From positions 310,001 through 374,000 of the forward strand of contig JAMAHW010000010.1 of the NCBI GenBank assembly GCA_023627715.1: a stretch of 64,000 nt of DNA, read 5' to 3'. Below are positions 41,895-52,702 of this stretch, in pieces (the first letter of the stretch is position 1; each line of letters begins with the position of its first letter). Source of the DNA: Periconia sp. R9002. Its lineage: Eukaryota; Ascomycota; Dothideomycetes; Pleosporales; Periconiaceae. A program made the translations under genes and the position numbers. The notes beneath the pieces are model-generated. The model was not told where the DNA came from, did no database searches, and worked only from the letters and a program-made list of their open reading frames with translations.

Positions 41895-42309
41895 TACATC
41901 GCCGCCCATAATTGCTTCGCGGTAGGATGGACACTTCTTCACTTCTTGTGCGAGTGTGCTATTGTCGCAATGGATCTGCTCCTTAGAGACTGTTGCTGCA
42001 CTTATTATGCCTAGCATGAATTTCTGGAATGGCTGATGATTAACATGATTAATTGGGTATGATGTAAGCCCAGTCGGCGATTTCTCTTTTCTCGAAGGAC
42101 TTTCCCAAAGCATGTATTACGACTTGTGGAAAAGGGGGTCTGAGGTAGTTGATTCAATACATTTTTCAGAGTGGCCAGAACACTGCCGTACTTGATAGCC
42201 TAGTATAACTTGTGTCCTCCCGTTCTCGGGATGGTGTGCTGAAAAGACATTCAAACTTTCTTGCCTTCTTCTGTATCTACGCCTTTGACTCTGGAACTCT
42301 CGTTCTCTC
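41895..42309. other. Convergent intergenic region
   Basis: 3' UTRs of the GPI gene (+) and the DUF2855 gene (-). No repeat or coding frame is supported. Confidence 0.55.
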
Positions 42310-43554
42310 TTAGATCTTATACACCAGCCCAGTGCTAGCCGGTACCTTGTCCTTGCAGAGTGCATCCCAGCCCTTAGCCCATTCTTCCAGTCCCTCGTGC
42401 CACTCCAGGTGCACGTCAGGATAGGCACCCTTGGCCTTGAACTGGCCCCACGCTGTATTGAACTGGTCAAAGTATTTCTCACCCTCGGCAGCTATACCCT
42501 TTTCCCTCATCACGTCTGCGTTTGCCTGGACCCAACCGGTCGGTTGCTGCGCCAGCTTCTGCATTGTCTCTGCCTGGCTTGCCGCCTTGACCTCCCCACC
42601 CACACCAATGATGCTAAAACCAATTCCTGCGGAGGAGAGAGCAGAAATCCAAGATTGGAGCGCGCCTGCCCTGGAGCCGAACTCGCATAGAAGCACGCGG
42701 CGAGCCTGGGAAATGCTGGGATCCTTAACAAAAGCCTCGGCGTCGGAATTGAGCAGGACTTTGTCGTAAAATCCGCTGCGATCGAGAAAACCTTTGGACG
42801 CTTCCGATCCAACGCCGACGATAGTTTTCGGCTGGTGCTCTTTGGGTCTATCATTGCGCAGCGTATACGCCCACGCCAGGCCCGTCTTCCCACTCGCATT
42901 CAACACCACCACGGCAGCATCATCCAGATTGGCATCCTCGGCCGTCCACGGCCCAGCCTTGTCCCCGCTAGGGTGCACACGGTTCTCGTCCTTCCACGCA
43001 AAACTGTACACATTCATATTATACGACGTCCCATACAGACCCTGCGAGAGCGCATCCAAGCCCAACGAATCCCTCCCCTCGGTCTTCTCAAGCTCCGCAA
43101 GAGGAACGTGACCAACCTGGTACCGATTATAAATCTTCCAGAGATGCTGCCGGTGCGCGTCCACGACGAGAATCTTATCCTTCATGCCCGTCTGCTCGAT
43201 CTGCACCGTCCACTCCTCGGTGCTGATGGGCAGGTACCCGTACACGTTCGCGCCGACCTCGAGCCCCTCCGCCGTGCTCTCGACCACCTCGGCGTACCCC
43301 CACGCTGAAATGCGTCCGTACTTGGACGCGTCATTGTAGGGCGGCGGAGTTCCGTCTGCGGGGAGTGGATACGTGTCCCACCACCCGAGGAGATGGCCCA
43401 TGCGCGCGTAGGTGAGGTTGTTGGTGGTCAAACCGATGATTTTGGTCCGCAGTCTTAGGGAGGAGGGGGCGAGGGGTTTGGGGCTGCTTTGCAAGGTCAC
43501 CAGGTGGTGCGATGCGTAGTTGTTCTTATCGAGGACGTGTGTTACTGCCGCCAT
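42310..43554 (-). CDS. DUF2855 family protein, 414 residues
   Basis: Single exon from the ATG 43554-43552. The protein matches the DUF2855 pattern: N-terminal IGLTTNNLTYARMGHLLGWW, then WGYAEVVES, and an alternating beta-alpha second half (DAAVVVLNASGKTGLAWAYT, KTIVGVGSEASKGFLDRSGF). The order recalls medium-chain reductases (GroES-like start, then a Rossmann-like half with SGKTG in place of the usual glycine-rich loop), so an oxidoreductase fold is plausible. No substrate or activity can be given. No signal peptide or membrane segment. Neighbours give no pathway context. Confidence 0.85.
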   Translation of the reverse strand: MAAVTHVLDKNNYASHHLVTLQSSPKPLAPSSLRLRTKIIGLTTNNLTYARMGHLLGWWDTYPLPADGTPPPYNDASKYGRISAWGYAEVVESTAEGLEVGANVYGYLPISTEEWTVQIEQTGMKDKILVVDAHRQHLWKIYNRYQVGHVPLAELEKTEGRDSLGLDALSQGLYGTSYNMNVYSFAWKDENRVHPSGDKAGPWTAEDANLDDAAVVVLNASGKTGLAWAYTLRNDRPKEHQPKTIVGVGSEASKGFLDRSGFYDKVLLNSDAEAFVKDPSISQARRVLLCEFGSRAGALQSWISALSSAGIGFSIIGVGGEVKAASQAETMQKLAQQPTGWVQANADVMREKGIAAEGEKYFDQFNTAWGQFKAKGAYPDVHLEWHEGLEEWAKGWDALCKDKVPASTGLVYKI

Positions 43555-44562
43555 TGTGTGTGTATGTATGGGTTCTTGTGTTGGGTTATATCAATTGTTG
43601 GAGCTGCTGTAGAAAATAGAGTTGTCAGTGAGGAGAGGAAGAAAGTGGTCTACAACGAGCTATTCCATCCAGTCTGACACGATATATATATACATATATA
43701 TATGTACCCAAGTACCTATACCTCCCCAACCTTCGTACGAGGTGAATACAAGCTAGCCGGGATAAGCTACCAACGTCGTCCCCATTCAAACTCTACACGG
43801 CATGGTGCGACTCTTGGCCAATATCCCGCAACTGGCTATTCCTCCGAGCACCACCTCTTCACCCTTCTGCGCACCGCCGTTACGGCCGTTAGTGTTGGTG
43901 GTGGTGGGGGTTGGGGTCCGGGCCAACCGAGGGGCACCGCAGGCGGTATAAATCATCCTGGGCCGTGGGTAGAATCCAGCACGGGTACACCGCTTTAATA
44001 AATATGTACATGGATTATACGTGTGGATTTCTTCGCATTCGCCTCGTATTCCCACCCATCCATTCGGTGATTCCTATTGTTCCTTCTCGCGTGTGTGTAT
44101 GTGTGGTTCCTAAACGCGCTCGGTAACGAGATGGAGTGATGTGTAAGCGAGCACGAAGCTTAGTATACCTTGAACCACTGGGGTGGGATTTTGTATACGA
44201 GGCGGGACTTGGGGTGACGGCATCGCAGTGTGGAGGGATTTTGTGGATGAAGACGGGTGTAGGTGAGATGGTCTTTGGGAGGCGATATTTGATAGGTGGA
44301 TACAGAAATCCGATAAGAGAATTCGAGATTCCCTCCCATTCTGCGAGCGAGGGGAGAAGGTGTGTGAGATTGGGTATTGATGTAAGGAGTAACAGAGCTA
44401 CCATAGGTCTATGATGTCAATGATGTATACCCGGCCGAAGTAGTATCGTAGGTGTACATTGCAGCACATCAACAACGTTGTAAACGGGGGGCAAGAAGTG
44501 GGCTTCTCGTGTGACAGAAATTCGTTGGTAGGTTAGAACACAAGTGGTAGCTTTTTGGGGAG
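43555..44562. other. Intergenic: DUF2855 upstream region and 3' side of the next gene
   Basis: Contains a TATATATATACATATATATA tract at about 43682-43703 followed by AAGTACCTATACCT. Open frames here on both strands are short, lack splice support and have biased composition. No gene is supported. Confidence 0.5.
43682..43703. repeat. TA-rich microsatellite
   Basis: ATATATATATACATATATAT lies about 130 bp upstream of the DUF2855 start. Confidence 0.7.
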
Positions 44563-45794
44563 TCATTCCATAAACCCGTAAAGCATAGCCGAAACATCCT
44601 TCAACTTTCCACTCTTAATGTTCCTCTTCGGCTGATTTCTTGGGTCCTGCGCGTCCCGCTCATCGCGTGCGCGTTTAGAACTCCCGCGTGAGGTTTTGGT
44701 TTGCAGCTTCTTACGAATATACCAACGAGATGCGGTGTAATCCGTTGCAAAGGGTCCGAAAGGGGATCTTACGCTGTCGCCGTACCTGACAGATACGCTT
44801 CCACCGCTGGTTTCTGTGTCAGGTAGGCCAACCAGCCGGGCAGCCATTCCTTCCCACAGTTTCATCTTCTCATGGATCGTCCGGTCGCGAAGTCTCTGAA
44901 TGCCCTCGGGAGTGTCGTAGCTAGGTATGGGTGTATCGGGACGTGGAAGAAGCTCCCAATCGCCTATGTCTTTCCCGCAAGTTGGTGTGTCACGGAGGCT
45001 CGGCTGTATGACGTCGCGTTGCTCAAAGCTACAAAGCTGGAGCTTCGGAAGAAGAGAGAAAACGGAAAAGGCTGGTGAGTGGTCGATATAGAATCCTCGA
45101 AATACCATGACCTTGAGCTTTGTGAACGCATTCTTCTCCGATATAGCACGTCCCCAATTTTGCATGAAGACATTGTGAATACCCCTGGCATTCATGATGT
45201 CATGCTGTTGGAGCATGAGCACAGTTATGTTTGGTATATCCATCAGGCCCATGAGATCATTGGTGGAAATGCAAATATTCTGAAGACAGAGATATGTCAA
45301 GGTTGTCTGGGGTAATGAGCTGAGGTATTTTGTCAACAGCGGGAGCTCTCGAGCGGGCTCCATTTCTCCCCCCGAGGGAATATAAAGGGAGTAATCACGA
45401 TCAATGACCTTGGATTCTGGGAATGCTTTCCTGAATGCTAGCCAGTCTTTGAAAGATACAAGATCTCTATTTGCATGGTCAGCCTCTAGCGTAGGCTAGC
45501 ATCGTCGGACGCGGAGGAGTTGGCGTACTTGTTCTTCAGCCATAAGTAAAACTTCTCGACAAGAGACCAGGGGAGATATTCCAACGAGTCCATGTCGAAC
45601 CCATTCCAAGCCAAGGACCTAAACGACATGGCCAGTAGGGAAGGAGCACCGGGCGATTTGTGTCGGTATGCTTGGAGAAGATGTTTTCCTCCTGTACAGG
45701 AGCCTATCCATGTTGGCACCATGGACTTGACCGAGGCTTTCGTCTCCGTGTAGACTTGGCCGGTCCGGTCATCGTAGTAAACGTTGGCAGCCAT
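44563..45794 (-). CDS. Unrecognised two-exon protein with leucine-rich segment, 389 residues
   Basis: Exons in transcription order: 45794-45529 and 45466-44563 (intron 62 bp, GTACGC donor, CTGACC branch-like site). Splicing joins LVEKFYLWLKNK to DLVSFKDWLAFRKAFPES without a break, which supports the model. The middle has LTYLCLQNICISTNDL and ITVLMLQQHDIM, suggesting leucine-rich-repeat-like strands as in fungal F-box or LRR proteins, but no F-box is visible. The C terminus is Lys/Arg-rich (KRARDERDAQDPRNQPKR), perhaps a nuclear signal. No membrane segment. It resembles a type of poorly described Pezizomycotina protein with an EYLPWSLVEKF-like start. I give no function. Confidence 0.72.
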
Positions 45795-47076
45795 CTATTG
45801 CTGGTTTGAAAGCTGCAGGACAAGTATGCAGTTGAGTTGGGGCATAGGCCAAAAAGTGCAGCTGTTCTCGTACCACTTGAGACGCGTTGATACGCGTCTG
45901 GTGCCTTGGCGTTGGGGACGGTTCTATGTGTATGAAAACAAGTAACAGGAGAATCGACTACATAGCAGGCTTCGATTCCATGGAGGCAAGATCATGATGC
46001 GTGACAACAGAATATGACGCTCACTCCATGGCACAATCAATTTTGGGGGTGGATCTGAGGTATCAGCGGAACATTTTAATCTACGCGAAAGACACGCGAG
46101 GTTAGCAGTCAGCGGAGCACAGACTCATTACCCAGTGCAGAAGTATCATGAGTATTGGTGACATGTGAGGCCAAACATACATGATGATGGTGCTGGTTTC
46201 AGCAAAAATTACCATGAACTAACGGTGAAACTAGGCGCGGCGGCTGTCAGGCTGTCAAGTGCCAACGTCTGTCTAGTGGAATTGGAGATGGGAAGGTTGG
46301 ATGATGGTCTACAGCACTTAACGTTAAGTGCGTCATGACAGGACCATTAGTCGGAGACTAGCGCCAACCCACGAATCGACGCCAGTATCCAGATGGAACA
46401 TCTTGTCGCTAGAGACAATTCCATCCAAACGTTTACAGCCGCCGTGCGAACCCACCATGTTACAGTACAATCCAGCTCTGACGGCGATTATGGTCGTCCT
46501 AGATGGGGCGCAGCTCTTCCACCACCCATGGCATCCCTAGTGACCCCTGACCCCTTTCGTGCCCGCTTGCTCCACACGGAACGTTTCGCCCATTGCGCAA
46601 CCACTTCACGACAAGGCTGTCTCTCTACCACGGTCAAAAACCCATCGCGAAACGGCCGTCCGTCTTCACCACCACGTCATACATACTTGGCAAAAGATGC
46701 AGATGAGAACCTTAGCCTCGCCTCTGGAGCCCGGGCAAAGCGGAGTGCCAGGGTTACGAAGGATCCATAACACCATCGGCCTGTGTGAGTGGGCTAGCAA
46801 GCGGATGCCCAGGCCCATGCCCTGACATTGGGGGGGCCCTTTTCGTGCTTGCCTAAAAACAGATGGACGCATCCATCGGCCATCCAAATGTCCTCCATCC
46901 ATCCGTCTTTCGTCTCCAACTTCTGCTCCTCTCCTAATCCCCCCCCTCTTCCGTCCTCATGCCCTGAATCGAAACCAACATTGCGGGCGCGAATGTTGAT
47001 CCTACCCCTGGTCCTTCGCTCAGCATTCGTTGCCCTTTCCTCCCATCTTACTGCGCCCCTTTGACGCACCACCATC
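45795..47076. promoter_or_regulatory. Divergent intergenic region, 1.28 kb
   Basis: Upstream of both the unknown gene (-) and the DUF3431 gene (+). The right side (about 46860-47070) is pyrimidine-rich leader-like sequence. Small open frames at 46300-46900 overlap on both strands and have no splice or composition support. No gene is seen. Confidence 0.45.
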
Positions 47077-49204
47077 ATGGCTCTGGCCAGACAGAAGAGC
47101 GACCGCAGCCGTTTGCGCCTTGCTTTGGATCAAGTGCAAAATATTCGCCTCGTTATTTGGACTTTCGCCGCCACCGTTTCCATCCTCACCTCGAGATACC
47201 TCCTCGTCGAGTTGAACCTTCACTATCCGATTCATCTGCACCTGCTCCAGTTAGCCACCGCCGGTGCCATCACAGCCGCAACATATTCGCGACAAGCGCT
47301 TTCGCAGTCTTCACATTCGTTAGCAAGAGAAAAATGGCACCAATGGTTCCCTCTCGCCATTGTGGCTGCGCTCATGGCCACATCCACAACTTTTAGCGTC
47401 CAAGCCGTCTTGCATTCCCAGAATCTTCCAACACTGCCGATGCTTGCTGTGAGTTTTCCCCACGGGTACAAATCGCTCCTTACTGATGGGGCAGATCATT
47501 TCTCCGGGTATTGAGGCTTGCGTACTATTAGCGCGAGCTCAAGGTTCACATGCACGTTGGGAGATTGCCCAGGTCGCTTTTACCGCCATCGGATGCATCG
47601 GGATCCTGTGGGGCGAGTATAGACTGCTCGTACCCGTTCTCGAGTCCGCAATCCCGGCCGTCCTGGTTGCCGGAGTCGCGCGCGCGTATTACTCGACTAC
47701 AATCCAGAATACTGGCATTATATACACTTCCCAACAGCTGAGGTTACTCTTCTGCGGGACCGGGTTTCTCATCACTGGCTTGTGGGCTCTTACCCGCCAG
47801 GATGAATCATGGGGACTGTTTTTCCATGCAATGCGGTTCCGAGATGTGCTTTTGTTGGCCATAAATTGTCTTTCGACGGCGGTAGCTATGCTTTTGGGAC
47901 AGTCCATCCTATTACCGTTGGGCGATGCCACAAGCGCGAACAAGGAAGCGCGGAACGACACAGTCGGTGAGATGCTGGCTCTCTTGACCATGACTGGAAC
48001 AATTGGAATATGGTCGACTCTTGCGCTTCGCCGCTCATACACGTCCTGGACACAATTATGTTTCTTCTTTCTCGCTGTTGGCATTCTTGCGAGCAGATCG
48101 CGGCTCAATTCAAACCGTGACCGGCGAAAAATATATAGCGTGGTTCCTAGTGGCCCTACTTCGCATTATGTCGATAGCGAAGATAACGATATCGTGGATT
48201 TGGCGGATTCTACCAGCAGGAATGGACAGAAGAGCTTTTTCCGCCGTTCATCTGGCCTTGCAATCTCAATCATCGTCCCCGCGATATGGATAGCATTTAT
48301 GATCCTAAACTTTTCTGATCATATGCACCAAAACATGGCTCCAGCAAAACCAAGCCTAGACCTCGAATATTCCCCCGCAACCGGCATCGAAATGGTAATC
48401 AGCATGTACAAGGAACGCGTCGACGAAGTTGCACGTCTCATCTCCACCATTAAAGCAATGCCCGCGTTGCGCGAAGCCTCCGTACACATCTACGTCAAAG
48501 ACAACGGCACTGACCTCGACTGGATCCGCATGGGAACCGGCGCGAACAACGTGACTCTTATCCCGAACATTGGTCGCGAAGGCGAAACATACCTCTACCA
48601 CATCCTACACAACTGGAACACGCTCGCCAAGCACACGCTCTTCTTCCAGGCCGACGTGCACAACCCGCGCGAATTCTACCCCCGCATCCGCGACTACTTC
48701 GACCCCGTGCGCACGGGGATGCTGAACCTCGGATGGTCCGGCGCCGTGTGCAATTGCAATTCCTGCGGCGACCGCCACGGTTTCGAGGATACCACGCGCC
48801 TACTCCCCGAACTCCACTCCCGCATCTCCAACGACACGGCGTGTGATAAAGTCCTCCTCTCGTACAAAGGCCAGTTCGTCGCCTCGGCAAAGCGCATCCG
48901 CGGCATCGATAAAGCCATCTACAGCGACATCCGCGAGGCCTTTATCAACCCCAACAGCTGGGCGCATCAGGAAGAATATCTCCAGGGTCGCAAGGACTCG
49001 ATGAGCGCGCCCGTCTTTGGGTACACGGTCGAACGCATCTGGAATCTGCTCTTGCAGTGCAACGATATGGAGGTTGCGTGGAAGTGCGCGAGTCTGGTCA
49101 GCGGGAGGCGGACGGGCGGGAATGCGGGGGATTGCCAATGCTTTGATCCGGTTGCCGCGCCTGGGGGTCGGGGGCTTGAAGAAGGGGGGAACGAGGAGGC
49201 TTAA
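47077..49204 (+). CDS. Multi-pass membrane protein with C-terminal DUF3431 domain, 693 residues
   Basis: Exons are 47077-47448 and 47495-49204 (46-bp intron, phase 0). Residues about 20-320 hold several hydrophobic segments (LVIWTFAATVSILTSRYLL, AIPAVLVAGVARAYY, LRLLFCGTGFLITGLWAL) that look like a small-solute or nucleotide-sugar transporter fold. A polar loop (about 330-370) and one more helix (SGLAISIIVPAIWIAFMI) follow. DUF3431 begins near residue 421 (MVISMYKERVDEVARLI) and includes HIYVKDNG, LIPNIGREGETYLYHILHNW, LFFQADVHN and a CNCNSCGDR cluster. DUF3431 has glycosyltransferase-like features (IGREGETY, QADVHN), but activity is unproven. The layout suggests a lumen-facing or surface domain held by a transporter-like part. 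Confidence 0.82.
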
Positions 49205-49678
49205 AAGGTGTGTGCGCGAAGGAGAGAAGTCTGCATGATTTCGACGTTTGCTTTTGCGCTAATATATACCCCCCTCCCTTTTTTTTTTCTCTTTCTGAGT
49301 AGAAGATTTGTTGGTGTGGGAGTACATATAGACGTAGACGTCCGCGACCTTTGTTTTTTCTTTCTTCTCTTTCTTGTAATACTCGCCGGGGGGGTATTTT
49401 CTCGTTTTTCGGATTTTTATGACATAGACAGACAAACGCACGCGACGCTTTTTGAAAGTTGCATATATGCATATATGGTATGTGGTGGTTACGTATATGA
49501 GTACCTTGTAGTATATAATATGAGGGTCGTCGTCGACATATATCAACATGTTAGCGTAGGGTATACTGTATACCCTTTTTTTCTTTCATCTTCTTGTCAT
49601 GATTTGCCGTGCGGGTTTTCCTTCGGAGAGAAAAAAGAAGAAGGAGGAATATCGGCGTCGTAGGGGGACGAGTAGAAA

Positions 49679-49714
49679 TGTATGTATGTATATGTATGAA
49701 TGTATGTGTATGTA
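49679..49714. repeat. TATG-type microsatellite
   Basis: Imperfect TATGTATGTATATGTATGAA repeat in the shared 3' region. Confidence 0.7.
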
Positions 49715-49872
49715 AGAAAGAAGGAAGACGGCAAGTTGAGAGGAAAGGAGGATGTCATTGTTTTTAAAAGGGTATAAAGACTACATATGTATATTGATGT
49801 AAGGAAAGTAAAGGAGGGAAAGGGAAAGGGGAGTAACAGAATGCAAGGGAGCAAGCTTTAATTCCCTTTTAC

Positions 49873-49894
49873 TATATATATATATATATATATA
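49873..49894. repeat. TA dinucleotide repeat
   Basis: Eleven TA units without interruption. Confidence 0.8.
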
Positions 49895-50287
49895 CCTAAA
49901 AGAACTCGAAGTTACTTGGAATAAACATGCAAACCTAAACAGCGCGAATAAATCGTCTCTAAATTTATTTGATTATCTCGCTCTCCGGGTTGATTCATTC
50001 TACTCTTTTTTCTCGTGACGCCAATACGCCCAACTGGTTCGAATTTCCCTTGCTTCCATGTAGAAATGTAAGAACGCCAATGAATAAAAAATTATGCAAG
50101 GTTGGAGCGTAATTCCCATCCTTCTCTCCTGAGTCCTATGGCACGTTCTCGTGGTATATAATACAATCATCGTGTGAAAACCTCATTCCCGCGAGAATGC
50201 TCGCTCAGAGCCAACTCGGTATGACAATTAACAGACACCAAAAACGAAAAAAATAAGCACCACCAGACAGACCACCAAATACGGCCA

Positions 50288-52114
50288 TTACACGTCCAAG
50301 CTGCTTATCATATAAAACAGCAGGTACGCTTCCGCGGCCAGCACCTCGGCCTCGCTGACGAGCACAACCTTGCTGTCGTCAAACGCGAACCAGTCGTTCC
50401 CTTCGCGCGAGTAGTTGACGTAATGGCCCGAATCGATTTTACCCTTGTGCACGATAACGGCCGAGAGTTCGTAGATGAGGGAGTTGGTGGGTGAGTTGAT
50501 GTTGTGATTCGATGGCACTGATGCAGAAGCAGCCTTCGAACCTTTGCCTTGGGTAGAGCGGTATTCGGTAGTATAGGGGTATAGATCGATGGTGAGAGGG
50601 AAGGCGACTTTTGTGTCGATTTTGGAAGACGTCGATTTGGAATGCTCGAAGCGCTGAAGTCCGGTCAGTATACTTCGGGTTGCGTAGGAGGGATATGAAG
50701 GGGCGTACTTTGAGATGTATGGACAGTGTGGGTGGCAATCTTTTTATGCTCAGCTGCTTCACCGCATTCTGTCCGCCATCGCAGTTTTTGCAGGTATAGT
50801 CGGCGGAGCCTAGCTTCTCCCTGCCGGTAAACCTGTCGAGACAATCTCGTAGATCCATTGAATTATCGCCTCCCGCATCTGCATCTGCCTTTCGTTTCTT
50901 CTTCTTGACATCCAAGCTAAGGTCCATGTACGGGTCAAGAGCGGTGGTAGTGTTACGGCAGCTATCGCAGGTGACGGTGCTGGAGAGTTTTCCATAGAAG
51001 GTCTGGTGCACGATGCAAGAGCAATCATCCGAGTCGGAAGATCCACCGTTTTGCAGGTGTAGCGTATTAAGCATAAACTGCATGTATTCGTGCGCATCTT
51101 GCTGTTGATAGCCTGCCAATGCCTGAATGATGAAATCAGTATACGGTCTGCGTTGAATGAAGCACGGATGAACCCACTTCTCCTGCCAGCCAGCTACCCA
51201 TGAGCATGTTGACTGCGCCAAATCCTTCTGTCTTTTCAACAGAATGGAACTCGACAAACATCTCATCCAGTGCGCAGCTGACACACGCCTCTCGCTCACA
51301 CTCCACCGTCTTGTGTCCTTCCGAGAGGTAGTAGTTCCTTATAAAAGGATTGTGCATTAATGTTTGCAGGATAACGCTCATGAAGCAGGTCTGGCCCATG
51401 TTATAGAGGCCTCGCAGGCCAATGGCGCGGCAGGGTAGGAATGTGGAGTTGTTGATGATGAGTTTGTGCTCGTCGGTCGTGGTTGTGTCTTCGAACTTTC
51501 GCTTTTTGCCTGCCAATTTTTCTTCCGTCAGTATCCAGAGCATGTTCTGGTAATCCAACAAGACTGACCTTTTTGCAATCTTTTAGCTTCTAGATCGGGA
51601 TCATAGATGAAGTCCTGACAGTCGCCACAGTAAACATGACCGCCTCGCGATTCGACAGCTACGCTGCGTCAGTTCATTCTCTTTCGAAGCAATGGTATGT
51701 GACCAACCAAAGACATGTCTCTTGCTATCAATATGTTCGTCTCGATCCGCCTCGGTCATGATGTTGGGGCATTGCAAGCAAAGATACAGAGGGCGGAGCG
51801 AAACGACAGGTCGACCGTCTTTCGAGTCCTTGTACGTCTGGGCTATTACACTCGGTTTCTCGTGAATGGTCTGGAGTATCTGCCTGTAGTTGTGGAAGGT
51901 CGCCTTGCGCGCATTTTCGAGCATCTCGCCCATGTGCTCTGCTTACATTGTCAGCCACAAACTCTGGTGTAGAATATGGCAAGGGAGGCCACGAACCGCA
52001 CCCGTAGGCTATATGCGCCATCTGGCTGCTGGGTACAATAGCACCCTTGGAATTCTTAACAACCTTGGGGGACGCCAGGGACGCCCCCTTCGGCGCAACT
52101 GCGATTGTATCCAT
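50288..52114 (-). CDS. ubp8: Ubp8, SAGA-complex ubiquitin-specific protease, 516 residues
   Basis: Exons in transcription order: 52114-51997, 51938-51708, 51658-51569, 51509-51178, 51122-50709 and 50653-50288 (introns 49-59 bp). Residues about 38-145 form the ZnF-UBP, with the first Cys/His (YGCEHMGEM) joined across intron 1, then CLQCPNIM and HVYCGDCQDF. The USP fold has the Cys box GLRGLYNMGQTCFMS (Cys188), LAGYQQQDAHEYMQF, a zinc ribbon (CDSCRN and CKNC) and the His box KIDSGHYVNYSR (His472) with WFAFDDSKV. This order and length match Ubp8, which removes ubiquitin from histone H2B within the SAGA deubiquitinating module (Sgf11, Sus1, Sgf73). Two donors are weak (GTTCGT, GTTGGT), but frame and conservation fix them. 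Confidence 0.95.
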
Positions 52115-52585
52115 GGCGGCGGAGGTGGATTACGCTGTAAGGATGTAGCGTTCGCAGGGCAAGGTGGCAGTTTACATGACGGGGTAAACACACTCAAACA
52201 GGCGTTTGCCCGCGATGCAGTGCGTGGTCTCGTGGGTTGACTGCGCGGAAAGGCAGCGGCAACGTTTATATAGTCGACGGAGGCGGAAGTCGCATGCACC
52301 TGCATGAAGCCAATGGCTGGATCGGATATAGTTGCGCCATTAGTGGAGATCCGCCCCACGCTTTGGCCCCGTTGGATTTTGCACCACTCCCATGAACGCT
52401 TTCCCGAACGGGGCGGTGGAGAACGTCGCATCGAGACCACGGCGTGATGCGCAAAAAGAGTTTGCATGACTTGGCGCGACACTGGACGTAATTCGAAGTG
52501 GGGAGACCTTTGCTACAGGCTGCCTTTGGGTTTTATGCGTCACTATATGAGGGTTTTGCGCAGACGATTTTCCATCAAATCATCC
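52115..52585. promoter_or_regulatory. Intergenic between ubp8 start and the tRNA gene
   Basis: 471 bp upstream of ubp8 (-) and of tRNA-Ser (+). No coding frame is supported. tRNA promoters are internal, so this mainly belongs to ubp8. Confidence 0.5.
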
Positions 52586-52690
52586 GGCAGCGTGTCAGAG
52601 TGGTTAATGAGTATGACTCGAACGACTCGCAAGAGTTCAAATAGATATCATATGCCTTCGGGCGCGCAGGTTCGAATCCTGCCGCTGTCG
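52586..52690 (+). tRNA. tRNA-Ser(CGA) with a 24-nt intron
   Basis: The acceptor arms GGCAGCG and CGCTGTC pair in full (one G-T). The D arm is TCA..TGA with GTGGTTAA in the loop. The anticodon stem TATGA/TCATA encloses CTCGAA, so the anticodon CGA is at 52619-52621 and reads UCG. The intron runs about 52623-52646 after the base 3' of the anticodon. A long variable arm GCC-TTCG-GGC marks it as a class II (Ser) tRNA. The T arm is GCAGG-TTCGAAT-CCTGC, and the discriminator is G, as expected for Ser. CCA is not encoded, as usual in eukaryotes. The last two intron bases are placed by standard position, so the exact ends may shift by one. Confidence 0.94.
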
Positions 52691-52697
52691 CGTTTCC

Positions 52698-52702
52698 TTT
52701 TT
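52698..52702 (+). terminator. RNA polymerase III terminator of tRNA-Ser
   Basis: TTTTT starts seven bases after the mature 3' end, the usual Pol III stop. A second run of six T lies a few bases further on. Confidence 0.85.

Larger units (their letters stand above)
49205..50287. other. Convergent intergenic region with microsatellites
   Basis: Lies between the DUF3431 gene (+) and ubp8 (-). It is A/T-rich with homopolymers, a TATG/TGTA tract at 49679-49714 and a TA run at 49873-49894. No gene is supported. Confidence 0.55.

Noticed and set aside
42310..43554. A secondary-metabolite cluster around the DUF2855, hydrolase and esterase genes
   Set aside because: The enzymes are scattered among housekeeping genes, and no synthase, transporter set or cluster regulator is present.
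46328..46902. Small overlapping open frames between the unknown gene and the DUF3431 gene
   Set aside because: Present on both strands with no splice support, start context or family likeness.
49679..49894. Repeat array that might be read as a CRISPR-like structure
   Set aside because: These are simple TATG and TA microsatellites without spaced unique segments.
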